Made by a program: the position numbers and the translations under genes
Notes under the pieces: generated by a model
The model's database searches: none
The model's input: only the letters and a program-made list of their open reading frames with translations
What the model was told of the DNA's origin: nothing
Shown: positions 17,903-27,165 of the stretch, one piece after another
Numbering within the stretch: the stretch's first letter is position 1
How the letters are laid out: the number at the start of each line of letters is the position of its first letter
Source: Labrys sp. WJW
Lineage (GTDB): Bacteria > Pseudomonadota > Alphaproteobacteria > Rhizobiales > Labraceae
Length of the DNA: 64,000 nucleotides
Direction: 5' to 3'
Assembly: GCF_001676615.1 (NCBI RefSeq)
Contig: NZ_LYXZ01000006.1
Span: 1 to 64,000, forward strand

Positions 17903-19075
17903 TCAGCGTTCGACGGTCAAAGCGATGCCCATGCCGCCGCCGATGCACAGGGTGGCAATGCCCTTCTTGCCGCCGCGGCGGGCGAGCTCATGCAGCAGCG
18001 TCACCAGCACGCGGGCGCCGGAGGCACCGATCGGATGGCCGATGGCAATGGCGCCGCCATTAACGTTGACGATGGAGGGGTCCCAGCCCATGTCCTTGTT
18101 GACGGCCAGGGCCTGCGCCGCAAACGCCTCGTTGGCTTCGACCAGGTCGAGGTCCTTGACGCTCCAGCCCGCCTTTTCCAGCGCCTTGCGCGAAGCCGGG
18201 ATCGGCCCCGTGCCCATGATGGCGGGATCGACGCCGGCAGTGGCCCAGGAAGCGATGCGGGCAAGCGGGGTGAGGCCGCGCTTCTCGGCATCCTTGGCAC
18301 TCATCAGCACCACGGCGGCCGCACCGTCATTGATGCCGGAGGCATTGCCGGCGGTCACCGTGCCGTCCTTGCTGAAGGCCGGACGGAGCTTGGCCATGCC
18401 GTCGAGCGTGGCGCCATGGCGAGGATATTCGTCGGCATCCACGATGACGTCGCCCTTGCGGCCGGGCACCGTGATCGCGACGATCTCGTCCTTGAAGCGG
18501 CCGGCCTTCTGCGCGGCCTCGGCCTTGTTCTGCGAGGCGACGGCGAAGGCGTCCTGCTCCTCGCGGGTGAGCTGCCAGCGAGCCGCGATGTTCTCGGCGG
18601 TCGTGCCCATGTGATAGCCCTGGAAGGCATCGATCAGGCCGTCCTTGAGCATGGAATCCAGGAACTTCACATCGCCCATCTTGGCGCCGGCTCGCAGATG
18701 CGCCACATGCGGGGCGAGCGACATCGATTCCTGGCCGCCGGCCACGATGACGGAGGCGTCGCCATTGGCGATCTGCTGCAGGCCGAGGCCGACGGCGCGT
18801 AGGCCCGAGCCGCAGAGCTGGTTGAGGCCGAAGGCGGTCTTCTCCTGGGGCACGCCGGCCGCCATCGCTGCCTGGCGGGCCGGATTCTGGCCGCCGCCGG
18901 CGCTCAGCACCTGGCCGAGGATGACCTCGTCGACCTCGCCGGCCTCTACCTTAGCGCGGGCCAGCGCTTCCTTGACGGCTGCCGCACCGAGCGTGTGGGC
19001 CGGCGTTGCTGCGAAGGCGCCGTTGAAGGAGCCGACCGGCGTGCGCGCGGCGCTGACGATGACGACATCACTCAT
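17903..19075 (-). CDS. phaA: acetyl-CoA acetyltransferase
   Basis: A 390-residue biosynthetic thiolase condensing two acetyl-CoA into acetoacetyl-CoA. The nucleophilic cysteine is in [12 protein letters not shown] (about residue 89), the histidine in [20 protein letters not shown], and the second cysteine in [12 protein letters not shown]. The order phaA-phaB places it in polyhydroxybutyrate synthesis, with the regulator phaR divergent upstream. Full length. Confidence 0.96.
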   Translation of the reverse strand: MSDVVIVSAARTPVGSFNGAFAATPAHTLGAAAVKEALARAKVEAGEVDEVILGQVLSAGGGQNPARQAAMAAGVPQEKTAFGLNQLCGSGLRAVGLGLQQIANGDASVIVAGGQESMSLAPHVAHLRAGAKMGDVKFLDSMLKDGLIDAFQGYHMGTTAENIAARWQLTREEQDAFAVASQNKAEAAQKAGRFKDEIVAITVPGRKGDVIVDADEYPRHGATLDGMAKLRPAFSKDGTVTAGNASGINDGAAAVVLMSAKDAEKRGLTPLARIASWATAGVDPAIMGTGPIPASRKALEKAGWSVKDLDLVEANEAFAAQALAVNKDMGWDPSIVNVNGGAIAIGHPIGASGARVLVTLLHELARRGGKKGIATLCIGGGMGIALTVER

Positions 19076-19136
19076 GGCAATTTCACTCCTCTAGTGTTCC
19101 GTTCTGCGACGGCCCGGCGGACCAACTCTTTCAGAA

Positions 19137-19186
19137 GCAGACTTTCCCTGCTTCATCCTCGCAGGGATGAAGCAGGGAAAGTCTGC
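19137..19186. repeat. perfect 22-bp inverted repeat upstream of phaA
   Basis: Arms 19137-19158 and 19165-19186 are exact reverse complements (GCAGACTTTCCCTGCTTCATCC) with a six-base loop. It lies in the 443-bp divergent phaA-phaR region, 62 bp upstream of the phaA start. It could be an extruding hairpin, a stray repeat unit or an operator. The remainder of this gap holds the PhaR site at 19485 and GTTGCGGCAAC near 19423. Confidence 0.7.
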
Positions 19187-19484
19187 GAATCCTCCAAGTC
19201 CTTCAGATTGCGGCCGAGCCGATCCACGCCCGCTCAACCACCATCTGCCTGGGCATATGGGACGCTTGGCGCGCCGCCGTCAATGCGCCAGGTGAGTTTA
19301 CCGCGCTTGCACAAAGATGTTTTCGCGACCGCGAAAAGAGCCTAGATTTGTCAGACCGTGGGGGTGATCATCCTCCCGGAAGAGCGATTCCGGAACGGGG
19401 TACCGTCATCGGGCGGGAAGCCGTTGCGGCAACCCGGTAGGTTCGGAATTTCCAGGCTTGTGCAGGCGAGCCCGTTCGGAAATT

Positions 19485-19495
19485 CTGCAGGGCAG
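19485..19495 (+). promoter_or_regulatory. candidate PhaR operator in front of phaR
   Basis: CTGCAGGGCAG matches the CTGC-N3/4-GCAG pattern reported for PhaR of Rhodobacter. It ends 23 bp before the phaR ATG, a position suited to autorepression. Confidence 0.5.
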
Positions 19496-19518
19496 GGACG
19501 AGCGTAAGGGGCAGTAGG

Positions 19519-20127
19519 ATGGCGAAAGCTAAAGAGCCGACCACGATCAAGAAATACGCCAACCGGCGCCTCTACAACACGGGTACCTCGACCTATGTCA
19601 CGCTCGAGGATCTCGGCGCCATGGTCAAGGCCGGCGAGGATTTCGTGGTCCACGATGCCAAGACCAACGAGGACATCACCCGCCAGGTGCTCACCCAGAT
19701 CATTTTCGAGCAGGAGAGCAAGGGCCAGAACCTGCTACCGATCACCTTCCTGCGCCAGTTGATCCGCTTCTATGGCGACAGCATGCAGGCGCTGGTGCCC
19801 AGCTTCCTCGAATTCTCCATCGACAATCTCACGCGAGACCAGCAGAAGCTGCGCGAACAGATGACGCAGCACCTCACCAGCGGCTGGGGCCAGGCGCCCT
19901 GGGTCAATGGCGGTTTCGGGGCGCTCGAGGAACAGGCCCGCAACAACATGGCGGCCTTCCAGCGCGCTTTCCGCCTGTTCTCGCCTTTCACCCAGGCCGA
20001 CGGCGAGGATGTGAAGGAACCGGCTGCAACCGCAACCTCCAAGAGCAGCGACGACCTCGACACGCTCAAGAAGGAACTGGCGGAAATGAAGTCGCGCCTC
20101 GACCGTATCAGCGACGAGAAGAAGTAG
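19519..20127 (+). CDS. phaR: polyhydroxyalkanoate synthesis repressor PhaR
   Basis: A 202-residue DNA- and PHB-binding repressor. The N-terminal PHB accumulation domain reads KKYANRRLYNTGTSTYVTLED and is followed by GEDFVVHDAKTNEDITR; the middle part (SFLEFSIDNLTRDQQKLREQ) and the coiled-coil end (DDLDTLKKELAEMKSRLDRI) are also typical. It senses free polymer and represses phasin and its own genes. Divergent from phaA-phaB, with a CTGCN3GCAG site just upstream. Confidence 0.94.
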   Translation: MAKAKEPTTIKKYANRRLYNTGTSTYVTLEDLGAMVKAGEDFVVHDAKTNEDITRQVLTQIIFEQESKGQNLLPITFLRQLIRFYGDSMQALVPSFLEFSIDNLTRDQQKLREQMTQHLTSGWGQAPWVNGGFGALEEQARNNMAAFQRAFRLFSPFTQADGEDVKEPAATATSKSSDDLDTLKKELAEMKSRLDRISDEKK

Positions 20128-20137
20128 GCGCCGCTCA

Positions 20138-20158
20138 CCTTCTCCCGAAAGGAGAAGG
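20138..20158 (+). terminator. hairpin after phaR
   Basis: CCTTCTCC-CGAAA-GGAGAAGG, 10 bp after the phaR stop. There is no T run, so it may be a single unit of the CTTCTCCC repeat family or a weak terminator. Confidence 0.4.
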
Positions 20159-20169
20159 CAGGTTGCGTC

Positions 20170-21870
20170 TCACGTCCCGGTCAGCGCCATCGGTGCCTGG
20201 CGGCCGGCATCGCGCAGACGCGGCAGCTCCAGCCGGAGCGGGCCTGCCACCGTTCCCATCAGGCGGCTGCAGCCCCAGTTCACCAGCTGGCGGGCGACGA
20301 TCTCGTCATCCACCCATTCGGCTGCGACATCGAGACCCTGCCGCGCGCCGGTCTCGACGAGGCTGCGCAGCGCGAAACGGCCCTGCGCGACCTGGTCGGC
20401 CATTTCGACAAGCACGCCGTTGAGCGTTACCTGGCGGACTTCAAGGAGCTTGAGTTCGGCGAAGCCGAGATGGCCGCCGCCGAAACCGCCAATGCCGAGC
20501 CGGGCACCGGAGGCGCGGATCGCCCTGCAGTAACGCCCGTTGTTGGCGAGATCGGCCTTGGCCAGCGCCTCGTCGAGCTCGATGGTCAAGCGCTTGAAAC
20601 TGTCGCCGGGGCCCCGGCGCGGATCGACGACGACCGGCAGGGGCAGGATCAGCTCGACACCGGGATGGCGGTCGAGCACCATGCCGGCCAGGTCCACCAG
20701 CCGCAATGCAAGCCGGCGGACAAGCGCGCGGTCGCAGGTCGGGGTCAGCCAGGCCGGTTGCATGGACTCCGGCTGCAGCGTGGCGGAAGCCGATGTCGCG
20801 GCATTGGCAGGCATCCGGATAAAGGCGCGAGCCCGGAAAGCCTGCCGTCCCGAAGACCGGGCCGCCAGCACCGGCTCGAAACCGAGGAAGACGCGGTCTT
20901 CGTTGAGGGCCAGCGCCAGGCGCTGCGCCGCGTTCGCCGAAGCGGCCTGGTGATCGCCTTCCGCGAAGATCGCGATACCCCCCGGCGTTTCGCGCTCGCA
21001 GCGGTCGAGGGCCTGCTGGGCCGCATGCAAGGCCGTGCCGGCGGTCTCCGCCGAAGGTGCGATGTGGACGGCACCGATCGAGACCGTCGGCCGGACCATG
21101 CCGACCTCTGCCTCCACGGTGATACGCTCGACCACCAGCCGGAAGCGTTCCGCCGCCGCCCTGACATCCCCGGCCTGGCAACCGGGCAGCATCACGGCGA
21201 ACTTGCCGTCCGCAATGCTGGTAAGACTGTCGCCGATGCGCAACACGCTGCGTAATCCGCGCATCACCTGGGCGCAGACGCGATCCGCCACCACGGCGCC
21301 GAAAGCACCATGAAGGGCGCCGAGCTGGTCGATGGTCGCCAGGAACAGCCCGGCCTGCCGGCCCGCTGCGCAGGCATCGGCCAGGGCGGCGGCGAAAACA
21401 CGATCGTGAATGCCGATCACCCCATGGGCGGCGGCCCCGGTCTCGTCTTCCGGGCATTCGGCCACGACACGCACCAAGCCGCGCGCGACCACGGGGCGCC
21501 CATTCGGCCCGGCGAACCAGCGTCCACGATCCTCGATCCAGCGCTTCCGGCCAGCCGCATGCGGGCGGTAGCTGTAGCGCAGGCAATAGGGCGTGCCCTC
21601 GGCCGTCCCGCCATGCGGGCTCTGGAGAATGGCCTCGTGCCGGCCGCCGGGCCGATCGAGGTCGATCAGGCGGGCGAAGGCCTTGCCATCGGCGATGTCG
21701 GCTGCGGCCCGCACGCCGAGCACGGCGGACGCACCTGCCCCCCAGGCGAGGCGGTCAGTCTCCAGGCACCATTCGTAACTAGCCTGGCCGAGGGCGCCGA
21801 GAAGGGCGCCGGGATCGAGGGTCGGCTGGTCGACACAAGTGCCGGAGGCCGGCACGGCACTATCATACAT
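20170..21870 (-). CDS. degenerate GGDEF-EAL domain protein
   Basis: A 566-residue protein built like a c-di-GMP turnover enzyme: a PAS-like segment (about 20-140, YEWCLETDRLAWGAG), a GGDEF-like domain (about 150-300) and an EAL-like domain (about 315-550). The active sites are lost. Where GGDEF should stand the sequence reads ADGKF (220-224), the EAL position reads RARAF, and the late DDFGTG loop is GIGGFGGGHLG. It is therefore probably catalytically dead and may act as a c-di-GMP receptor or scaffold. No membrane segment. Convergent with phaR and separated from the TetR gene by 106 bp. Confidence 0.82.
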   Translation of the reverse strand: MYDSAVPASGTCVDQPTLDPGALLGALGQASYEWCLETDRLAWGAGASAVLGVRAAADIADGKAFARLIDLDRPGGRHEAILQSPHGGTAEGTPYCLRYSYRPHAAGRKRWIEDRGRWFAGPNGRPVVARGLVRVVAECPEDETGAAAHGVIGIHDRVFAAALADACAAGRQAGLFLATIDQLGALHGAFGAVVADRVCAQVMRGLRSVLRIGDSLTSIADGKFAVMLPGCQAGDVRAAAERFRLVVERITVEAEVGMVRPTVSIGAVHIAPSAETAGTALHAAQQALDRCERETPGGIAIFAEGDHQAASANAAQRLALALNEDRVFLGFEPVLAARSSGRQAFRARAFIRMPANAATSASATLQPESMQPAWLTPTCDRALVRRLALRLVDLAGMVLDRHPGVELILPLPVVVDPRRGPGDSFKRLTIELDEALAKADLANNGRYCRAIRASGARLGIGGFGGGHLGFAELKLLEVRQVTLNGVLVEMADQVAQGRFALRSLVETGARQGLDVAAEWVDDEIVARQLVNWGCSRLMGTVAGPLRLELPRLRDAGRQAPMALTGT

Positions 21871-21976
21871 GCTTCGCGTCCTGCGCCCGCTGCATTGGGC
21901 GTGAAAGGGGGAAGCAAGAACAATGCCGTGGAATGATTAATAGCTCGGAAAGACGGCCCTCGGGGATCGCAGACTC

Positions 21977-22579
21977 TTACACGCTGCCGGCCACCATGGC
22001 GCGAATCACCACGCGCAACAGGCGGGCAAGGCGCTGGTCGAGTTCGAGGCGGTTGGCATCCCGATCCGCGGCGATGGCGGCCGGATCGATGAAGCGGTGC
22101 AGGGCATCGCCAAGAAAGGCGATCAGCCTCTCGTTCGAGCGCGCCCGGAAGAGTTCGATGGACCGCCCCTCATCGACGACGCGCTCGATCAGGCTGCGGA
22201 TGCGGCGGCGATGCTTGCGCACCACGGCGCGGTTCTCGCCGATCGCCGACAACCAGGCTGCATAGAGATTGGGCTCCTGGTCCAGGCGCTCGCGATAGAG
22301 CCGCGCCAGCAGCAGCATCAGGCGCTCCAGCTTGTCGTCGGCTGGGTCGGGCGCATCGGCGACCACGGCGAGCTGGGTCTCCACTGCCTTGTGCCAATCG
22401 GCGGTGACGGCATCGATCAGCGCGTCCTTGGAGGCGAAATAGCGATAGACCGCAGCATGGCTGACTTGGGCCTCGCGGGCGACGGACACCACGGATGTGC
22501 GCTCCAGCCCATGCTTGCGCACGTGATCGGTAGCGATGTCGAGGAGACGCGCGCCGGTCGGTTCGCTCTTGCCGCCCAT
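21977..22579 (-). CDS. TetR family transcriptional regulator
   Basis: A 200-residue regulator with an N-terminal TetR HTH (LDIATDHVRKHGLERTSVVSVAREAQ, then VSHAAVYRYFASKDALIDAV) and an all-helical ligand-binding region. It starts at an ATG 18 bp after zapE ends on the same strand, so the pair may share a transcript. Target and ligand unknown. Confidence 0.88.
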   Translation of the reverse strand: MGGKSEPTGARLLDIATDHVRKHGLERTSVVSVAREAQVSHAAVYRYFASKDALIDAVTADWHKAVETQLAVVADAPDPADDKLERLMLLLARLYRERLDQEPNLYAAWLSAIGENRAVVRKHRRRIRSLIERVVDEGRSIELFRARSNERLIAFLGDALHRFIDPAAIAADRDANRLELDQRLARLLRVVIRAMVAGSV

Positions 22580-22597
22580 GTTCCGTCCCCCGCCGGT

Positions 22598-23770
22598 TCA
22601 GCCGTCCACCAGCGAAGTCTTCAACGGCGCCCGGTGGGGCTGAGCCAGATAGGCCTCCGAACGCATTTCGATCAGGCGCGAAATGGTGCGCTGGATTTCG
22701 AAGCCCTCGCGCCCTTCCTGATAGGGATAGATCCCGGTTGGCTCCGCCGCGGCGGAGGCTACGAGCTTGGCGCCGCGATCATAGAGGCAGTCGATGACCA
22801 GGATGAAACGCTTGGCCTCGTTGCGCTGCTCCTGCTTGAGCACCGGGATGTCGTCGATCAGCAGGGTGTGAAAATGCTCGGCGAGGGCGAGATAGTCGGC
22901 CGAGCCCAGGGGTTGGCCGCAGAGTTCGGCGAAGGAAAAACGGGCAACGCCCATGGCGGCTTGCGGCACTTTCAGGGCACGGCCCTTGACGGTCAGCACC
23001 AGCGGCAGGCCCTCTTTCCTGCCCGTAAGGCGCTCGAAGGCCGCATCCATCCCGGCGCGGACCTGTGGCCCGCTGCCGACGAGATAGGTCTCCCCGCCGG
23101 AAAGCTTCTCGAGGCGATAATCGGTGCGCGCCTCCAGCTTCACCACCTCCATATGCTGCTGCAGCAGGGCGATGAAGGGCAGAAACAGCGCGCGGTTCAG
23201 GCCATCCTCATAGAGCCGGTCGGGCACCACATTTGACGTGGCGACCACCACCACCCCATGCGCGAACAGTTGCGTGAACAGGCGGCCGAGGATCATGGCG
23301 TCGGCGATGTCGGTGACGGAGAATTCGTCGAAGCACAGGAGCCTGGCTTCCCTGGCCAGCACCTCGGCCACCGGGCCGATCGGATCGTCGCCCTTGACCC
23401 GCCCGGCGCGGATCTCGCTGCGGTAATGGAAGATGCGCTCATGCACGTCGTTCATGAACGCATTGAAATGCACGCGGCGATGGCTGATGCCGGCCGGGAC
23501 CGCTTCATGGAACAGGTCCATCAGCATGGTCTTGCCGCGCCCGACCTCGCCCCAGATATAGAGGCCTTTCGGCGCCGGCTTGGGCTTGGCGCGCCCGAAC
23601 AGCCAGCCGAAGGCACCGGGCTTGCCCGTCGCCGACATCTCACCCAATCCATCCAGGACGGTCTGCAGGCGGGCGAGGACTGCCTCCTGGGCCGCATCGC
23701 GTTCAAGCCCGCCGGCGGCGACGAGGGCAAGGTAGCGGTCGAGCAGGGAAGTCGGGGCGGGTGCGTGCAA
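22598..23770 (-). CDS. zapE: cell division protein ZapE (AFG1-like ATPase)
   Basis: A 390-residue AFG1-family P-loop ATPase. Walker A is YIWGEVGRGKTMLMDLFHE, followed by RVHFNAFMNDVHERI, and Walker B is RLLCFDEFSVTDIADAMIL. ZapE associates with the Z-ring and constriction; mitochondrial AFG1 homologues act in protein quality control. A TTG at 23770 (LHAPAPTSLLDRY) is the likeliest start, although no strong Shine-Dalgarno is visible. Leads into the TetR gene. Confidence 0.9.
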   Translation of the reverse strand: MHAPAPTSLLDRYLALVAAGGLERDAAQEAVLARLQTVLDGLGEMSATGKPGAFGWLFGRAKPKPAPKGLYIWGEVGRGKTMLMDLFHEAVPAGISHRRVHFNAFMNDVHERIFHYRSEIRAGRVKGDDPIGPVAEVLAREARLLCFDEFSVTDIADAMILGRLFTQLFAHGVVVVATSNVVPDRLYEDGLNRALFLPFIALLQQHMEVVKLEARTDYRLEKLSGGETYLVGSGPQVRAGMDAAFERLTGRKEGLPLVLTVKGRALKVPQAAMGVARFSFAELCGQPLGSADYLALAEHFHTLLIDDIPVLKQEQRNEAKRFILVIDCLYDRGAKLVASAAAEPTGIYPYQEGREGFEIQRTISRLIEMRSEAYLAQPHRAPLKTSLVDG

Positions 23771-23895
23771 GGAAATGTCCCGTATCGTCGGTTTCTATTT
23801 GGGCGCTCGGCGGCCTTAACTATCTGACTAATGATGAAAGAGACACCGGCCTTTGTCTTTCCCTGGCTCGACCCGGTTTCGTTGCTTGGGCCTGA

Positions 23896-23918
23896 ATTGC
23901 CGGGTCAGGCCCGGCAAT
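23896..23918. repeat. ATTGCCGGG hairpin between zapE and the GST gene
   Basis: ATTGCCGGG-TCAGG-CCCGGCAAT, a perfect 9-bp stem, 22 bp beyond the GST stop on that gene's 3' side. The same hairpin with an inverted loop occurs at 32098-32122. It could terminate the GST transcript, though no T run follows. Confidence 0.55.
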
Positions 23919-23939
23919 GACAAGGACCGGCAGCTTCGA

Positions 23940-24572
23940 TCAGGCCCGGGCCGGTGGGGCATGCGGCACCATCTCATAGGGCGGCTTCCAGCCCGGCATG
24001 GCCGCGATGCGGGCGCGCCAGGCCAGGATATTGGGATAAGCCTGGAGCGGCAGCCCCGTCTCTTCTTCGAAGAAGACATAGCCGGCCAGGGACAGGTCAG
24101 CGATGGTCAGTCTGTTGCCGACCAGGAAATCCCGACCCGCCAGATGCTTGTCGACGATGGCAAAGGCGCTCTTGGCCCGCCCGCGCAGGAACTCGGTCAC
24201 CGGGCTCTCGCCGCTCTTCTGCAACCCGACGAGGAAGCGCAGGGTGGCGTAGTAGCTGGTGAATTTGTGGTTGTCGAACAGCATCCAGCGCAGGATCTCG
24301 CGCCGTTCGTCGGCATTGTCAGGCCCGAAGCGGCCGGTTTGCTCGGCGAGGTAATCGAGAATCACGCCCGACTGGCTCAGCACCTTGCCGTCATGCAGCA
24401 GCACCGGCGCTTCACCCATCTCGTTGACAGCGCGGAAATCGTCGGTGCGGGTCTCGCCATTGAAGAAATCGACCGGCAGGCGCTGCCACGGCGTGCCCGT
24501 CAGGGCCAGCATCAGCGCCACCTTGTAGCAATTGCCTGATTCACCGAAGGCGTAGAGCTTGTAGTCGGCCAT
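23940..24572 (-). CDS. glutathione S-transferase family protein
   Basis: A 210-residue soluble GST. The thioredoxin-like N-terminal domain begins MADYKLYAFGESGNCYKVALML, with the glutathione-binding loop MGEAPVLLHDGKVLSQSGVILDYL. The helical C-terminal domain contains LVGNRLTIADLSLAGYVFFEEE. The ATG at 24572 is chosen because upstream in-frame sequence is non-conserved. Divergent from rpmJ. The substrate is unknown. Confidence 0.9.
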   Translation of the reverse strand: MADYKLYAFGESGNCYKVALMLALTGTPWQRLPVDFFNGETRTDDFRAVNEMGEAPVLLHDGKVLSQSGVILDYLAEQTGRFGPDNADERREILRWMLFDNHKFTSYYATLRFLVGLQKSGESPVTEFLRGRAKSAFAIVDKHLAGRDFLVGNRLTIADLSLAGYVFFEEETGLPLQAYPNILAWRARIAAMPGWKPPYEMVPHAPPARA

Positions 24573-24675
24573 GCGGATCTCCTCGTCGGGCCAGTCATAG
24601 ACAATAGAGCCGCGATGGCATAGGCCCGGCACGCAGTTCTGCCGCTCCGCCACGACAATGGCAGCGCCGACCGTG

Positions 24676-24704
24676 TTGACATCCAGCGCCCTCGTCGCTA
24701 GAAC
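24676..24704 (+). promoter_or_regulatory. sigma-70 promoter of rpmJ
   Basis: TTGACA (24676-24681), 17-bp spacer, TAGAAC (24699-24704), 67 bp before the L36 start. A near-consensus housekeeping promoter. Confidence 0.65.
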
Positions 24705-24770
24705 CCCGCATCTTTCGAATTTGGGAGCTCTTGCGTCTTCTCGCGTGCTCCAACCTGAGGCACGAGTACC

Positions 24771-24896
24771 ATGAAGATCCGCAATTCGCTCAAGTCGCTG
24801 CGCACGCGCCATCGCGACAATCAGCTGGTCCGCCGCAAGGGCCGCGTCTACATCATCAACAAGACCCAGAAGCGCTACAAGGCCCGCCAGGGCTGA
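24771..24896 (+). CDS. rpmJ: 50S ribosomal protein L36
   Basis: A 41-residue ribosomal protein: [20 protein letters not shown], then [21 protein letters not shown]. This is the alphaproteobacterial form without the zinc-binding cysteine and histidine set of the 37-38 residue L36. It has its own promoter (24676) and terminator (24930), so it is a single-gene unit. Confidence 0.95.
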   Translation: MKIRNSLKSLRTRHRDNQLVRRKGRVYIINKTQKRYKARQG

Positions 24897-24929
24897 TTTT
24901 GCGCCGAATTATCGGGTCTGCCGCGTTTG

Positions 24930-24961
24930 AACCCGGCCGCAGCGATGCGGCCGGGTTTTTG
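24930..24961 (+). terminator. intrinsic terminator of rpmJ
   Basis: A perfect 12-bp stem, AACCCGGCCGCA-GCGA-TGCGGCCGGGTT, runs into a T tract, 33 bp after the rpmJ stop. Confidence 0.9.
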
Positions 24962-24999
24962 TCTTTGAATCCGCCACAATCTCGCGCCAGTATCCAGGC

Positions 25000-25557
25000 A
25001 TGAGGATCGCGATTCTGGCCCTGATCGGCATGCTTGCCGCCCCTGCCATCGCCCTGGCCGAAACCCGGCCGGCCGGCGATCCTGCGCTCGACCGGCTCTA
25101 TGAGCGCCTTGCCAAGGCCCAGTCGGAAAAGGAAGCGGACAATATCGCGCTCGCCATCGAGCGCGTGGAGCTGCGCTCGGGCAGCGATACCACCGACCTC
25201 CTGATGGACCGGGCGCTGACGGCGATCAAGGCCTCCAACACCGACAAGGCCATCAAGATCCTGAATGCCGTCATCCATCTCAAGCCCGATTACGCCGAGG
25301 CGTGGAACAAGCGCGCCACCGCCTATTATCTGAAAAAGGATTATATGCGCTCGATCGCCGACGTCGCCGAGACACTGCGGCGCAATCCGCGCGAATATGG
25401 CGCCTGGAACGGCCTGGCCATGATGCTGGTCGACCTGGGCGACAAGAAGAACGCCTATGAAGCGCTCAAGCATGCTTTGGCGATCAATCCTCACATTGCC
25501 GGCGCCCGCAAGATGATGGACGAGCTCAAGCCCGAGGTCGAAGGGCGCGATATCTGA
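25000..25557 (+). CDS. secreted tetratricopeptide repeat protein
   Basis: A 185-residue protein with a signal peptide (MRIAILALIGMLAAPAIALA, cleavage before ETRPAG) and about three TPR units: AIKASNTDKAIKILNAVIHLKP, YAEAWNKRATAYYLKKDYMRS and YGAWNGLAMMLVDLGDKKNA. It is probably a periplasmic scaffold. This gene between rpmJ and pyruvate kinase is common in Rhizobiales. Partners unknown. Confidence 0.88.
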   Translation: MRIAILALIGMLAAPAIALAETRPAGDPALDRLYERLAKAQSEKEADNIALAIERVELRSGSDTTDLLMDRALTAIKASNTDKAIKILNAVIHLKPDYAEAWNKRATAYYLKKDYMRSIADVAETLRRNPREYGAWNGLAMMLVDLGDKKNAYEALKHALAINPHIAGARKMMDELKPEVEGRDI

Positions 25558-25591
25558 TACCAGCCTGCATAAAATTTGACTCACCCATTCG

Positions 25592-25677
25592 GTCATTGCG
25601 AGCGCAGCGAAGCAATCCAGGGACTTGAAGGCATAGAGTTTACGGCTCCTGGATTGCTTCGCTGCGCTCGCAATGAC
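25592..25677. repeat. palindromic repeat, GTCATTGCGAGCG family
   Basis: GTCATTGCGAGCGCAGCGAA...GCAATCCAGG is mirrored by CCTGGATTGCTTCGCTGCGC...GCAATGAC around a 24-bp centre. A second copy lies at 42056-42131. It occupies part of the 475-bp gap before the alpha/beta hydrolase gene; nothing coding is visible there. Confidence 0.85.
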
Positions 25678-25810
25678 GGATCAGCCTTTATGCATCCTGG
25701 TACAAGCTCCGGGACAGAAGCTTCGGCCTGGCCTCGGGAACGGTGCTTGCCAAAGCAGCACACTAGAAGCTCATCGGCGCCAGCTTGGCGATTGCGACAT
25801 GGCATTGGAG

Positions 25811-25909
25811 GGTCGATCTCCCCAGCTCCATCAAAGTGATGGAGCGAGATCGACCGTCTTCGCCCACAATCAGGCATAACGTTTTCAAAGATGGTCGATC
25901 TGGAGATCG
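25811..25909. repeat. GGTCGATCTC repeat cluster
   Basis: GGTCGATCTC...GCTCCATCA is mirrored by TGATGGAGCGAGATCGACC (25837-25855). A third block, GATGGTCGATCTGGAGATCG (25890-25909), also occurs at about 6346-6365. They look like fragments of a mobile palindromic element. Confidence 0.6.
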
Positions 25910-26032
25910 CTCCTCCGTGTTCCTGTGCCATTGCGGCAACGCTGGAAGCTTGCGATCCCGGGACTTTCGAGCTGGTTGCAAAACGGCTAGAAGCATAGTT
26001 CCTTCTCGCTTCCCTATGCCGAAAGGCCGCGA

Positions 26033-27025
26033 TTGACCCTCTTTCTGCTCTTCATCGGCATTCTTCTCCTTGCCCATGTGCTCGGAGCCATCCAGGCCAC
26101 CGCCGTCATCGCCGCCCGCATCGCCGCAGAAAACCCGCCCGAAGGCGCGTTCGCGCCCGTCCCCGGTGGCCGGTTGCACCTGATCGATCTCGGTGCCGGC
26201 CATGGCAGCGAGAAGCTGCCGGTGCTGCTCCTGCACGGCGCGACCTCCAATGCCCGCGACATCGTCTATGGCATCGGCGAAGATTTGGCGCGCCAGCGTC
26301 GCGTGATTGCAGTGGACCGGCCGGGGCATGGCTGGAGCGACCGGCCGAACGGCCGCGGCGATGCCGCTACCGCGGCCCAGGCCAAGCTGGTGATGGCGGC
26401 CCTGGATACGCATGGCGTCGACCGCTTCATCGTCGTCGGCCATTCCCTGGCCGGCTCGCTCGCCACGCTGCTGGCCGTCGAACACAAGGATCGGGTCGCC
26501 GGCCTGGTGGTGCTGGCCGGGGCGACCCATCCCTGGCCGGGCGGCATCAACTGGTATTACCGTCTCGCCGCCCTGCCGGTGCTGGGGCGGCTTTTCGTGC
26601 ACACCGTGATGACCCCGGCCGGCAGCTGGGGCCTGAAGAAGTCGGTCGACGATTCCTTCCGGCCAGGCGAGGCTCCGGCCGATTATGTCCGCAAGGCCAG
26701 CGCCGCGCTGGTGTTGCGACCGAACGAGTTCCGCTGGAACGGGCAGGATGTCGCTGCCCTCAAAGCCTGCCTGGTGGCCCAGTCTCCCCGCTATCACGAG
26801 ATCGCGGTCCCCACGGCCATCGTTGCCGATCCGGCCGATCACGTGGTGTCGACCAGCATCCATGCCGAGGCGCTGCACCGGCAGGTGCAAGGGTCACGCC
26901 TGGTCCTGGTTCCCGGTGGCGGTCATCAGATCCACTACACGGCCAAGCAGGTGGTGCTGGAGGAGATCGGTCGTGTCGCCCAGGCCGCCGATGAGCAGGA
27001 TTCGATGCGACAGGCGGCACAATAG
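26033..27025 (+). CDS. alpha/beta hydrolase
   Basis: A 330-residue alpha/beta-hydrolase with an N-terminal membrane anchor (TLFLLFIGILLLAHVLGAIQA). The oxyanion region is VLLLHGATSNARD, the nucleophile Ser is in VVGHSLAGSLAT, the acidic residue probably in IVADPADHVV and the catalytic His in PGGGHQIHY. The start is a TTG at 26033 after GAAAGG; the hydrophobic N-terminus would otherwise be lost. The substrate is unknown. The gene ends before a bidirectional terminator shared with pyk. Confidence 0.87.
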   Translation: MTLFLLFIGILLLAHVLGAIQATAVIAARIAAENPPEGAFAPVPGGRLHLIDLGAGHGSEKLPVLLLHGATSNARDIVYGIGEDLARQRRVIAVDRPGHGWSDRPNGRGDAATAAQAKLVMAALDTHGVDRFIVVGHSLAGSLATLLAVEHKDRVAGLVVLAGATHPWPGGINWYYRLAALPVLGRLFVHTVMTPAGSWGLKKSVDDSFRPGEAPADYVRKASAALVLRPNEFRWNGQDVAALKACLVAQSPRYHEIAVPTAIVADPADHVVSTSIHAEALHRQVQGSRLVLVPGGGHQIHYTAKQVVLEEIGRVAQAADEQDSMRQAAQ

Positions 27026-27165
27026 TTCGCCGGCTCTTTATAACAGCCCCGGAATTGTGCCCCCACGAAAGTACCGCCACGCCTGGTGTCGAGCCAGCCG
27101 AATCACGACCGGCCACTATGGGATCCAGCCCGAGTTCCCACATTTATGGTCCATGGACTCAAAAT

